DNA of 64,000 nt from Tautonia marina (GTDB lineage: Bacteria; Planctomycetota; Planctomycetia; Isosphaerales; Isosphaeraceae). The notes under the pieces were generated by a model. That model was not told where the DNA came from. It saw nothing but the letters and a program-made list of their open reading frames with translations, and did no database searches. Positions 40,423 through 48,332 of this stretch are shown here, piece by piece. Each line of letters opens with the position of its first letter. The first letter of the stretch is position 1. Location: the NCBI RefSeq assembly GCF_009177065.1, contig NZ_WEZF01000014.1:124001-188000 (forward strand). The letters are read 5' to 3'. A program made the position numbers and the translations under genes.

Positions 40423-41556
40423 TCAAGGCTGGGACTCCTCGACGAGCGACTGGAACAGCTCCAGGTGTTGCCGCGCAACCACGGTGACCGAGTACGACCC
40501 CTCGACCTTCTTCCTCGCCGATCGGGTCATGTGAAAGGCGCGATCGAACTGGGTCCACTGCTCGACGATCACGCGGGCCAGCCCTTCCGGATCATCGACC
40601 GGGGCGAGGCGGCCGTCCTTGAAGTCGGAGATGAGCTTGCGATTGCCCGGAATCGACGAGGCGACCAGCGGAATCCCCAGCGCCATGGCTTCGAGCAAGG
40701 CAATGCTCATGCCTTCCTCGCGAGACGGCAAGATGAACAGATCGGCCTCACGCAGTGCGGCGATCGGGTCGCTCGTCGGGCCAGGGAGGTCGATGACGTC
40801 TCCCTGGCCGAGCTTGCCCACACCGGCCCAGAGCGACGGGCCTTCGGGGCCGTCGCCGTGCAGCGTCAGCTGAGCCCTCGGGAACGTTTTGCGCACGATC
40901 GGCCAGGCTTCGATCAACGTATCGAGCCCTTTTTCCGGGGCCAGGCGGCCGACGTACGCCGCCCTCGGAGCGCTTCGCCAGTCGTCCCGACGCCGCCAGG
41001 GGAGTTCCGGCACGGGCACGCCGTTCGGCAATCGGTGAATGATCGACGGGTTGTAGCCGGCGCGTCGCAGCTCGTCCTCGATCGGCTTCGAGATGGCGAC
41101 GATGGCGTCGGCCTGCTTCGTCCGCTCGCCGATCGTCCGGCCGAAGTTCCCCCACGATTGCCAGGCCAGGTCGCCCGTCGCCCCGGCCCCTTCGGGACGC
41201 AGGACGACCGGAAAGCCGAGCCGTCGGCCGACCTCGACGCTGACGTAGGCATCGTGCTTGAGCATCGACACATAGGCCAGGTCCGGCGGGTTTGCCTCCA
41301 GCCATCGCTCCAGGTTCTTCATGTAGCGCCAGGTGCCGACGAATCGCAGGCGAGACGTGCCCAGGCGCCGAATCGTGCAAGAACCGCGGCGCGTCGGCAC
41401 CTCCTCGGCCTCGGGCAGGCCCGAGCCGGGCGGCAGGCTGGTGAGGACCGTGACCTCGTTCTCCTGCTCGGCCAGGGCGGGAGCAAGGTAGCTTAAAACT
41501 TTCTCAGCCCCGCCGATCAACGGGGGGAAGCGTCGAGAGATCAAGGCGATGCGCAC
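40423..41556 (-). CDS. glycosyltransferase family 4 protein
   Basis: 377 residues with a GTG start at 41556. N-terminal MRIALISRRFPPLIGGAEKV is the classic GT4 first strand and glycine loop. The donor half shows RAAYVGRLAPEKGLDTLIEAW, LTLHGDGPEG, DLFILPSREEGMSIALLEAMALG (E-x7-E type) and IPLVASSIPGN. Cytosolic, membrane-associated transferase for surface polysaccharide or glycolipid. It may be co-transcribed with the hypoxanthine phosphoribosyltransferase gene upstream (48-nt gap), though their functions are unrelated. No SD motif before the GTG. Confidence 0.9.
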   Translation of the reverse strand: MRIALISRRFPPLIGGAEKVLSYLAPALAEQENEVTVLTSLPPGSGLPEAEEVPTRRGSCTIRRLGTSRLRFVGTWRYMKNLERWLEANPPDLAYVSMLKHDAYVSVEVGRRLGFPVVLRPEGAGATGDLAWQSWGNFGRTIGERTKQADAIVAISKPIEDELRRAGYNPSIIHRLPNGVPVPELPWRRRDDWRSAPRAAYVGRLAPEKGLDTLIEAWPIVRKTFPRAQLTLHGDGPEGPSLWAGVGKLGQGDVIDLPGPTSDPIAALREADLFILPSREEGMSIALLEAMALGIPLVASSIPGNRKLISDFKDGRLAPVDDPEGLARVIVEQWTQFDRAFHMTRSARKKVEGSYSVTVVARQHLELFQSLVEESQP

Positions 41557-41604
41557 GGTGGGGGCTCGGGCTCGGGTCGCGGCCGTCGGAAATTCGTCGC
41601 CGGT

Positions 41605-42135
41605 TCAGTGGGCCGCCTCGTGGGCGTTCGGATCGAGCACGGCGATGTAGGGCAGGTGCCGGTACTCGTCATCATAGTCGAGCCCGTAGCCGATGACGAA
41701 CGCATCGGGAATCGCAAAGCCGACGTAATCGGGCTCAAGGGCCACTTCCTGCCGCCCTTGCTTGCGGAGCAACACCGCCGTCCGAACGTCGATCGCCCCC
41801 CGTTCGCGGAGCTTCGGCACGAGCGCCGCCAGGGTGTGGCCGGTGTCGAAGATGTCGTCGAGCAAGAGGACGTGACGCCCTTCGACCTCGGGGGCGAAGG
41901 CGTCGTTGATCGTCAGCGAGCCCCGATCGGTGACAGCCCCCTTGTAGCTGCTCGCCTGCAAGAGCGCGACCCGAAGCGGAAGCTGGACCTGCCGGATCAG
42001 GTCGGCCAGCAAGATCACGCTACCGGTCAGAATGCCGACGATCGTCAGCGGTTTGCCCTGGTAATCGCGTTCGATCTGTCGGCCAAGTTCGGCCACGCGC
42101 TCTCGGATGCGCTCCTCACTGATCAGAATCTCCAC
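41605..42135 (-). CDS. hpt: hypoxanthine(-guanine) phosphoribosyltransferase
   Basis: 176 residues with a GTG start at 42135. Converts hypoxanthine or guanine plus PRPP to IMP or GMP in purine salvage. N-terminal ILISEERIRERVAELGRQI leads to GKPLTIVGILTGSVILLADL; the PRPP-binding motif is HVLLLDDIFDTGHTL (about residues 95-109), preceded by the flexible-loop SSYKG; YVGFAIPDAFVIGYGLDYDDEYRHLPYIAVL is the purine-binding end typical of HPRTs. Length is normal. It heads a leftward run that continues with two GT4 genes. Confidence 0.95.
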   Translation of the reverse strand: MEILISEERIRERVAELGRQIERDYQGKPLTIVGILTGSVILLADLIRQVQLPLRVALLQASSYKGAVTDRGSLTINDAFAPEVEGRHVLLLDDIFDTGHTLAALVPKLRERGAIDVRTAVLLRKQGRQEVALEPDYVGFAIPDAFVIGYGLDYDDEYRHLPYIAVLDPNAHEAAH

Positions 42136-42239
42136 GCCACGGGGTCCTCATTGCGTTCGAGCGCCGATGAGGGATCATCCGCCCGGCGCGGCGGCCCCTT
42201 CGTTTCGCTCTGCGGGTGTGTTCGCTCCGGCCCATGAGT

Positions 42240-42491
42240 TTACTCATAGACCCGAGCCGCCGACAGGGCACTGGCGAACAGTTGCCACGACGGCCGATCG
42301 GGATCGATCACTCCCTCGTCGTTGCGCGGTGACGCCTTGCCACAATCCGTCAGCCAGGCGGCCAGGGCTTCCAGGAAATCGCCGAGGGCCGAGTTTTCCC
42401 ATTCGGCCTCGTTGGCGTCGAGGTCATCGAGCAGGCTTCGAATGTGCTCGACCAGGTCCGCTCGCGACTGGGCCGACTCCGGGAGATTCAT
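42240..42491 (-). CDS. small DUF7660-like protein
   Basis: 83 residues from the ATG at 42491, with a strong AGGAGGAGGAG ribosome-binding site. EWENSALGDFLEALAAWLTDC followed by PSWQLFASALSAARVYE fits DUF7660, a short, acidic, all-helical family: conserved W-E-N, F-L-E-A-x-A-A-W, P-S-W-x-x-F-A and A-x-x-Y-E. These proteins are often linked to toxin-immunity or other mobile loci, but nothing else here shows that, so the role is unknown. Cytosolic. Leftward, 104 nt from the hpt gene. Confidence 0.72.
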   Translation of the reverse strand: MNLPESAQSRADLVEHIRSLLDDLDANEAEWENSALGDFLEALAAWLTDCGKASPRNDEGVIDPDRPSWQLFASALSAARVYE

Positions 42492-42653
42492 GCGAGCTCC
42501 TCCTCCTCCCCGCGCCCGGCCGTACGGACGGGACGGGACATCAACGGAACGAAACCATCGGAGCGACGACCTCACCTGAATCGTCTCACTCCGAACCATC
42601 GTACCGTCAACAGGCAATGGGGCCGAGGGGGATGACCGTCGCGCAAGAAAGAG

Positions 42654-42718
42654 GATCGGGGGACGATGCCCCTTCCTCCACCCGTTCTTGTTGGAGGAAG
42701 GGGCTCCGCCCCCCGATC
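42654..42718 (-). terminator. nested double-stem terminator after the PEP-CTERM gene
   Basis: Outer stem GATCGGGGG/CCCCCGATC (42654-42662 and 42710-42718) and inner stem CCCCTTCCTCCA/TGGAGGAAGGGG (42669-42680 and 42692-42703, 11-nt loop), perfect in both. About 44 nt past the stop codon of the leftward gene ending at 42762. Confidence 0.7.
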
Positions 42719-42761
42719 AGGATCACAGAGCGAGCTTGGGCCGAACGAGGGCAATCCGACC

Positions 42762-43448
42762 TCAGGCCGTCGCCGAGGCGAGCAGCCGTCGGCGTCGTCG
42801 GGCGAAGCTCAAGGCCCCAAGGCCGAAGACGGCCCAGAGGATCACGGCCGAGGGCTCGGGAATCGGCGTGCCAACGGTGCCCGGATCGGGGTCGCCGGGC
42901 AAGCCCGGCTCGGGCTCAGGCTCTGGACTGGGAACGTCGAGAACCGAAAGGCTCAGACCATCGACGGCCGACTTCAGGAGCCAGCCGACCGCGTTCTGTG
43001 CCAGGTTCAGCTCGAAGTCGAACATGCCGCCTGGTTCGAGCTGGCCGATCCGGTTCCCTTCGGCGTCGACCAGGGGGCGGAACGGCACGGCGGCCGAGGG
43101 GTCCGTCTCCGGTTCGTAGCCAAAGAGCAGGAACATCCGTTCCATCTCCTCGTCGCTCGGGTCGCTCGTCAGAAGGACGAACGAGGTCGAGACATCGATG
43201 CCGGTCGAACTGTCCAGCGCCGTCATGGGGCTGCCTTCGATCACCCCGCCATCCTCGTCGGTGCCGATGACCGGGGGGATGATCGTGTCACGAGGCACCA
43301 GCTCGAAGTACATCTCCGAGACGGGTGAGTCGGTGGTGTTCGTCAGACGGAAGGTCATCGGCTGGGTGGGCGACGCCGTCGCGGGCTGGCCAGTCGCGGC
43401 GATCACAACGCCGAAGGCTGCCAGCAATCCGAGCAGGCGGTGAGACAT
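42762..43448 (-). CDS. PEP-CTERM sorting domain protein
   Basis: 228 residues from the ATG at 43448. Signal peptide with LLGLLAAFGVVIAATG core. Mature part starts about residue 26 with a beta-rich FRLTNTTDSPVSEMYFELV and a middle region without a known motif; a Pro/Glu-rich linker (EPEPEPGLPGDPDP) leads to the C-terminal sorting signal IPEPSAVILWAVFGLGALSFARRRRRL, i.e. PEP motif, transmembrane helix and basic tail. Such proteins are exported and processed by an exosortase, usually with EPS production. No exosortase in the window. Function unknown. Confidence 0.9.
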   Translation of the reverse strand: MSHRLLGLLAAFGVVIAATGQPATASPTQPMTFRLTNTTDSPVSEMYFELVPRDTIIPPVIGTDEDGGVIEGSPMTALDSSTGIDVSTSFVLLTSDPSDEEMERMFLLFGYEPETDPSAAVPFRPLVDAEGNRIGQLEPGGMFDFELNLAQNAVGWLLKSAVDGLSLSVLDVPSPEPEPEPGLPGDPDPGTVGTPIPEPSAVILWAVFGLGALSFARRRRRLLASATA

Positions 43449-43884
43449 GGGCGCGGGCCCTCCTTGGGTACGCGATGGTGTAGGGACCGATCCGAACAAG
43501 GGGCCGCGTCACCAGCCGTCCGGTCCCGAAACGATCCGAAGCCGTCGCTGTTGCAATCGAGCGAAGGCGGTCCGCGGCACTCCCCGGCGTTGAGGGCCGG
43601 AGGAGGCACCAGATTCAAGGGATGAGAATTTCAAGATGAGGGCGTCGCTGGACCGGGGATCGAGTCGTACGCGGATGGATGGGTTCGGCCGGGTGTACGT
43701 CCGGGGCGGATCGGGCTCCGCTCTCGGGCGGGCGTACTATGGAGACGATCCCCAGAACGGTCAAGGGCAATTGCCGATCCCATCGGTTTGACGCGCTTGT
43801 TCCCGGTTTGAGCCTCCCCGCTCGTTCTGCCGATCGAATAAGCTGGAACGAGGGGCGTCGAATCCGGCGAGGACCACCCGCACT
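43449..43884. other. divergent intergenic region, 436 nt
   Basis: Between the PEP-CTERM gene (-) and the ECF sigma gene (+). Promoters for both should be here. I saw TTGACG at 43788 and TTGAGC at 43808, but no well-placed -10. A GGAAC at 43846 is not followed by an ECF-type -10 at the right spacing. Confidence 0.4.
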
Positions 43885-44499
43885 ATGCCCGATCCGCACA
43901 GCGGCGTCGTCGAGGCGCCCGACGAAGCCCTGGTCGAGCTGGCCCGTGCCGGCGATGCCGACGCCCGCGAGGAACTCTTCCGTCGCGGGCGAGAGATCGC
44001 CTACCGCGTCGCCTTTCGCCTGCTCGGCAACGCCGAGGATGCGATGGACGCCGTGCAGGACGGCTTTATCAAGGCCTTTCGCAACCTCGACGCCTTCGAT
44101 GGCCGCAGCGCCTTTCGAACTTGGCTCCTGCGGATCGTGACCAACGCCGCTCACGACCTCGGCCGTCGCAAACGCCGACGCCCTGCCCTCCGCCTGGCCG
44201 ACCTCGACACCGACCCCGGCGGCTCGGGCCTGCCCGGCACCTCGGTCGCCGAGCCGAGCATTGAGGACGATCCCAGCCGAGGGCTCCACCGCGACGACCT
44301 CCGCCGCGCCCTCGACGAGGCTCTCGCCCGCCTCAGCCCGACGATCCGGGAAACCTTCGTCCTTTTTGCCGAGGCCGAACTCAGCTACAAGGAGATCGCC
44401 GAGACCCAGGACGTTCCCATCGGCACCGTCATGAGCCGCCTCTACTACGCCCGGCAGAAGCTTCAGGCCGCGCTGGAGGAAATCGAAGATCACCCGTAA
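43885..44499 (+). CDS. ECF RNA polymerase sigma factor
   Basis: 204 residues. Sigma-70 region 2: DAMDAVQDGFIKAFRNLDAFDGRSAFRTWLLRIVTNAAHDL (core-binding and -10 recognition). Region 4: LSYKEIAETQDVPIGTVMSRLYYARQKL (helix-turn-helix, -35 recognition). Only regions 2 and 4 are present, as for extracytoplasmic-function sigmas. First gene of a probable three-gene operon with a membrane zf-HC2 anti-sigma protein (44682) and an exported protein (45340). It should be held inactive by the anti-sigma until a signal; what signal is unknown. Confidence 0.92.
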   Translation: MPDPHSGVVEAPDEALVELARAGDADAREELFRRGREIAYRVAFRLLGNAEDAMDAVQDGFIKAFRNLDAFDGRSAFRTWLLRIVTNAAHDLGRRKRRRPALRLADLDTDPGGSGLPGTSVAEPSIEDDPSRGLHRDDLRRALDEALARLSPTIRETFVLFAEAELSYKEIAETQDVPIGTVMSRLYYARQKLQAALEEIEDHP

Positions 44500-44681
44500 C
44501 CTTCGAATAAGTCGTGTGGAACGGGCGTCGAGCAGGTAGGCCGATCGTCTCGCAAGCCTCTTTCCGGGGCCGTGGGAGATCGCTATGCTCAAACCCGAAC
44601 CGAATGCCCTGGAAGGGCTTCTGTCAATGGTGGCGGCGGTTTTTTCGCTGGCCGTTTGAACCGGAGGTTCTCAAACCCACG

Positions 44682-45332
44682 ATGCGTTGCCGAGACGTTT
44701 CCCGAGCCGTCGCGACCCAGCCGGGCGCGATGTCCGAGTCGAAGATTCAGGCCCATCTGGCCGCGTGCCCGCGCTGCGCGAGGATGGCCGAAGGGGTCCG
44801 ACGCCTCGATCGGCTCTGGGACGCGACCCGGCCCGAGCTGCCCTCGGCGGCCTCCTGGGACTCGGCCTGGGCTCGGATCGACGGCGAACTGGCGGCGGCT
44901 CCGCAGCCGTTGGCCAGCGATTCCTCGACGAGCCGGACCCTCCCGATGCGCTCCCGCGTTCCAGCTGCTCGTCTGGCAATCGGTCTGGCCCTGGTCGCCG
45001 CGGCGGTCGTGCTGGCCCTCAATGTTCCCTCTCCTGCGCCGAACTTCGCCGACAATGGCAAGACCAACGGCCCGGTGTACGGAACGCTCGACGTGCCGGT
45101 CGGCCACACGGTCCTTTACCACGTCGATTCCGACGAGCATCGGGTTGTTCAGGTCAGCGGGCCGATGGCCTCGGGAGAGGATGACCTGACCTTCTTCAGC
45201 CAGTCCGAGCTGGGTCTTGATGCGGTCGACTACTTCGCCCTCTTCGGCTGGTTCGAGGCCATGCCCGCCCTGACGGCATCGGCCCCGTCCGGTCCTGGAG
45301 AGAGTGCCAGCCCCTTTGACTCCCGGCCCTGA
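44682..45332 (+). CDS. membrane anti-sigma factor with zf-HC2 domain
   Basis: 216 residues from the ATG at 44682; upstream in-frame ATG at 44604 is possible. N-terminal putative zinc finger MRCRDVSRAV...AHLAACPRCARM (C3, H25, C29 and C32 in the zf-HC2 pattern) is typical of ECF anti-sigmas and sits in the cytosol. Transmembrane helix about residues 95-114 (AARLAIGLALVAAAVVLAL), then an extracytoplasmic domain with VYGTLDVPVGHTVLYHVDSD. Binds and silences the sigma factor encoded just upstream (183 nt); release on an envelope signal is the family rule. Confidence 0.85.
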   Translation: MRCRDVSRAVATQPGAMSESKIQAHLAACPRCARMAEGVRRLDRLWDATRPELPSAASWDSAWARIDGELAAAPQPLASDSSTSRTLPMRSRVPAARLAIGLALVAAAVVLALNVPSPAPNFADNGKTNGPVYGTLDVPVGHTVLYHVDSDEHRVVQVSGPMASGEDDLTFFSQSELGLDAVDYFALFGWFEAMPALTASAPSGPGESASPFDSRP

Positions 45333-45339
45333 TTGTCCC

Positions 45340-45894
45340 ATGAATCACGCCAACGATGCCCGAGGTTCGTTCTGGTCGGCCCGTCGCCTCGCTCGCCTGG
45401 TTCCGAGGCGGGCTCGGTGGCATCTGCTGGCCCTGCTTGTGGCGTTTGTTGCGATCGGCCCCGCCTTGTTCGCCGATCGCAGCCTCGGCCAGCCCGGAGA
45501 CGAGCCTCGCCCCGAGCGCGACGTGACCCTGTTCGGCCTCCGGGCCGATCCGGGCAAGGATCGGATCGACCCCCTGCTCTCCCCCTACGCCGCCCCCCTG
45601 CGTAAGCTCGTGCCCGGCCACGGCTTGACCCTGCTCGACGCCGCCAGCCAGCGCCTCTCATCGAATCAATCCGTCTCGTGCGACCTGGGAGACGGCCAAA
45701 CCCTGAAGGTCGTGCTGCTGGAACCCCTCGGGGCCGACGGCAAGGTCCATCTCCGCGTCCAGTTACTCGACGACGATCAGACGCGGCCCGTCTTCGTCAC
45801 CGACGTCCGTACCCCTCCCGATCAACTCGTCTTCCTCGACAAAGCCCTGGAAGGCTCCGAGTCGCTGCTCCTGATCGGCGTCGGCGCCCGCTGA
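45340..45894 (+). CDS. exported protein of unknown function in the sigma/anti-sigma operon
   Basis: 184 residues from the ATG at 45340, 7 nt after the anti-sigma stop codon, so almost certainly co-transcribed. A long basic N-region (ARRLARLVPRRARWH) leads into a hydrophobic helix (LLALLVAFVAIGPALFA), a signal peptide or anchor. The remainder has TLFGLRADPGKDRIDPLLSPY, then a beta-rich part (LGDGQTLKVVLLEPLG, VHLRVQLLDDDQ). No named family. It may sense or answer the envelope signal that frees the sigma factor; this is inferred from the operon only. Confidence 0.72.
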   Translation: MNHANDARGSFWSARRLARLVPRRARWHLLALLVAFVAIGPALFADRSLGQPGDEPRPERDVTLFGLRADPGKDRIDPLLSPYAAPLRKLVPGHGLTLLDAASQRLSSNQSVSCDLGDGQTLKVVLLEPLGADGKVHLRVQLLDDDQTRPVFVTDVRTPPDQLVFLDKALEGSESLLLIGVGAR

Positions 45895-46014
45895 ACCGAG
45901 CCGGCGTTCCTCGCGTCGCATCTCGTGGCGAGTGCGTCGCGTCCTCGAAGACGCACCCGACCAAAAGGCCGCCTCCGAGACGCTGCAATCGCCCTGTGTC
46001 CGGATGCCGAGCGC

Positions 46015-46044
46015 TTGAGCCGATCGCGCTTGCCTCGTAATAAT
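46015..46044 (+). promoter_or_regulatory. promoter-like element upstream of larE
   Basis: TTGAGC (46015-46020), an 18-nt spacer and AATAAT (46039-46044, within TAATAATAAG). The larE start codon is about 90 nt downstream. The AT-rich patch stands out in a GC-rich region. Confidence 0.45.
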
Positions 46045-46133
46045 AAGAGATGTGCCCACAGCTCCCCCTTGGGGGTTGATCGGGCGGCGATCGAAGGACG
46101 GACTGCGGCTTCCTATCCGGCGGAGGTGCCTTG

Positions 46134-47006
46134 ATGAGTGACTGGAACGACCCGGAACTGGCCGCGATGCGAGATCGGCTGATCGCGGCTCTCCGTGGTT
46201 ACGGAAAGGTCGCGGTCGCCTTCTCGGGGGGGATCGACAGCACGGTCGTGGCCCAGGCGGCGCACCTGGCGATCGGGGAGGATGCGATCGCCGTGACCGC
46301 CGTCTCCGACAGCCTGGCCGAAGGCGAGCGCGAGGAGGCCGAGGCCCTGGCCCAGCAAATCGGCATCCGCCATCGGGTCATCCACACCTCCGAGTTCGAA
46401 GACCCGAACTACCTCCGCAACAATCCCGACCGCTGCTACTTCTGCAAGAGCGAGCTGTACGGCCGCCTCGCCCTGATCCGGGCCGAGCTGGGGGTCGACG
46501 CCGTGGCCTCCGGCGCGAACCTCGACGACGCCGGCGACCATCGCCCCGGCATGAAGGCCGCGGCCGAGAACGGCGTCGTCCACCCGTTGCTCGATTGCGA
46601 GCTGACCAAGAACGACGTCCGCAAGCTGGCCAAAGCCTGGGGCCTGCCGACCTGGGACAAGCCCGCCACCCCTTGCCTGTCGAGCCGGATCGCCTACGGC
46701 GAGGAAGTCACCCCCGAGCGCACCCGGATGATCGACCAGGCCGAGCGATGGCTCCGCGCCCGGGGGCTCCGGATCGTCCGCGTCCGCTACCACAAAGGGG
46801 ACATGGCCCGCGTCGAGGTCCCGCTCGACGAGCTGCCGACGATCGCCTCGGCCGAGGTTCGCACCGAGATGGTCCGGGCCTTCAAGGACCTCGGCTTCAA
46901 GTTCGTGACACTCGATCTCGAAGGGTTCCGATCCGGGAGCAACAACCTGGTCATCCCCTCCGAGAACCTCATGAAAGGGCTCGTCGTCCCGGCCGTCGGC
47001 CGCTGA
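46134..47006 (+). CDS. larE: ATP-dependent sacrificial sulfur transferase LarE
   Basis: 290 residues from the ATG at 46134, with CGGAGG upstream (a TTG precedes it directly). PP-loop ATPase motif VAFSGGIDSTVVAQAA (about residues 27-42), TAVSDSLAEGE, HTSEFEDPNYLRNNPDRCYFCKSELY and the C-terminal TPCLSSRIAYGEEVT, the LarE signature with its sulfur-donor Cys (about 181). LarE turns carboxylates of pyridinium-type precursors into thiocarboxylates for the nickel-pincer cofactor of lactate racemase. C101 and C104 form an extra CxxC, which might support a cluster-based variant (inference). larB, larC and larA are not in the window. Confidence 0.9.
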   Translation: MSDWNDPELAAMRDRLIAALRGYGKVAVAFSGGIDSTVVAQAAHLAIGEDAIAVTAVSDSLAEGEREEAEALAQQIGIRHRVIHTSEFEDPNYLRNNPDRCYFCKSELYGRLALIRAELGVDAVASGANLDDAGDHRPGMKAAAENGVVHPLLDCELTKNDVRKLAKAWGLPTWDKPATPCLSSRIAYGEEVTPERTRMIDQAERWLRARGLRIVRVRYHKGDMARVEVPLDELPTIASAEVRTEMVRAFKDLGFKFVTLDLEGFRSGSNNLVIPSENLMKGLVVPAVGR

Positions 47007-47165
47007 TCTCGCCCCGGTGAGGTCGCGAACACAGGCCATTGAGCCGGGATGAAACGGGGCCATCCCGGTCGTGCCTTGATCGACCCTCGCTCCGAGTCGT
47101 TCGCCGTCCGTCGGATTCGAACACCGATCCGACCCGGACGGCCCCCTCGAAAGGACCGCGCTGTC

Positions 47166-47678
47166 ATGGCCAAGGCGACCTGCCGATGCGGTCAACTCTT
47201 GACCGTGCGCGACGATCGAGAGGGCCGGGTGGTCTGCCCGAAGTGCGGGGCGAAGGTCCGGATCCGCATCAACCGAGGCCCGGATTTGACCCCGGCCGAC
47301 GGGTTCATCCGCTTCAATTGCTCCTGCGGCCGACGCCTGAAGGTGCCGGCCGCCTCGCCTCCTTCGCATGGCAAGTGCCCCGACTGCGGGCGGATTGTCC
47401 CCGTGCCGGGGGTCGGCAGCGGTCCCGAGCAGCGCACCGACGACCTGCTACCCGAAGAGGCCCGCTTCCTGGATCAGTGGGCCGCCGAACACCGCGATCG
47501 CGGCAGCCGGAAGCCGGAAAATGTGCCTGCCGGGCCGAACGCCCCGCCGTCGAACCATCCTCAGTCGCCGGTCGAGAAGGTCGAGGCCGGCCTGCGGCTC
47601 TGCCCGAAGTGCGGCCGCCCGGTCCACCTCGGCTCCGACGTCTGCCGGCACTGCGGAACCTCCGTCCCCCGCCGCTGA
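47166..47678 (+). CDS. zinc-ribbon protein with three ribbon motifs
   Basis: 170 residues from the ATG at 47166, with AAAGGA upstream. Three zinc-binding clusters: ATCRCGQLLTVRDDREGRVVCPKCG (Cys-x-Cys ... Cys-x2-Cys), FNCSCGRRLKVP...HGKCPDCG, and the C-terminal LCPKCGRPVHLGSDVCRHCG. Between the second and third is a linker with ARFLDQWAAEHRDRGS. Probably cytosolic and metal-binding; it may bind nucleic acid or a protein partner. No known function. 159 nt after larE on the same strand, perhaps same transcript. Confidence 0.85.
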   Translation: MAKATCRCGQLLTVRDDREGRVVCPKCGAKVRIRINRGPDLTPADGFIRFNCSCGRRLKVPAASPPSHGKCPDCGRIVPVPGVGSGPEQRTDDLLPEEARFLDQWAAEHRDRGSRKPENVPAGPNAPPSNHPQSPVEKVEAGLRLCPKCGRPVHLGSDVCRHCGTSVPRR

Positions 47679-47729
47679 GCGGAACAGAATCGAGGGCGAC
47701 TCCCTCAGCGGGGGCGGTACCGGCGTCGA

Positions 47730-48194
47730 TCATTCCTCGGGGTCGTTGCCGGCCTTCGGGGCGGCGGCGAACTCGTCGGCAGTCATGGTGGTGAGCGTTC
47801 GGTTGAGCAGGAGGACCGAGCCCCCCTGTTCCGGCGCTTCCTTGACGTAGGCGAGAATCGCCGAGTCGTCGGTCGTGCCGATTTCCTCGCCCGTGTCCGG
47901 CAGGGTGGCTCCCCATCGGACGATAAACTCACCCGACCGAATCCGCTCGAAACCCATCGGCGCGGCCATTTCGAGCGAGGGAACGGCCTGGACATCCGCG
48001 AAGCTCTGTGGGGGCTCCCCCTTCTCGATCTGGTACATCCGCAGCAATTCGCCGACGTCCAGCAAGTTCGTGTCGCGGAATTGTTCCTCGGTGGCGGGCG
48101 TATTCCCGTCGCCGCAGCCAGGCAAGGTCACGATCACGGCGGCGCAGAGCAACCCAAAGGCCACGATCCGAGTCGTGGCAAGGCGAAGACGCAT
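47730..48194 (-). CDS. small predicted lipoprotein downstream of DUF1559 gene
   Basis: 154 residues from the ATG at 48194, with AGGAGC upstream. Lipoprotein signal: basic MRLRLATTR, hydrophobic IVAFGLLCAAVIVTL, lipobox LPGC (acceptor Cys about residue 27). Mature part: DTNLLDVGELLRMYQIEKGEPPQSFADVQ and later SAILAYVKEAPEQGGSVLLLNRT, resembling pseudopilin-like small proteins. The DUF1559 gene lies directly upstream on the same strand (138-nt gap), the same order as at the left edge of the window. Function unknown; probable envelope protein. Confidence 0.78.
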   Translation of the reverse strand: MRLRLATTRIVAFGLLCAAVIVTLPGCGDGNTPATEEQFRDTNLLDVGELLRMYQIEKGEPPQSFADVQAVPSLEMAAPMGFERIRSGEFIVRWGATLPDTGEEIGTTDDSAILAYVKEAPEQGGSVLLLNRTLTTMTADEFAAAPKAGNDPEE

Positions 48195-48332
48195 CGACGA
48201 AAGCTCCTGAGAAAAAGTCCGTGTCCGAACAATCGAGGGCATGAGCAATCCTCGGGTGCGACCGGAGGCCGCATTACGGACTCTGGACACCCCCGAGGAT
48301 CAGGCGTTCGAAGAACGAGGATCAAGCCAGTC

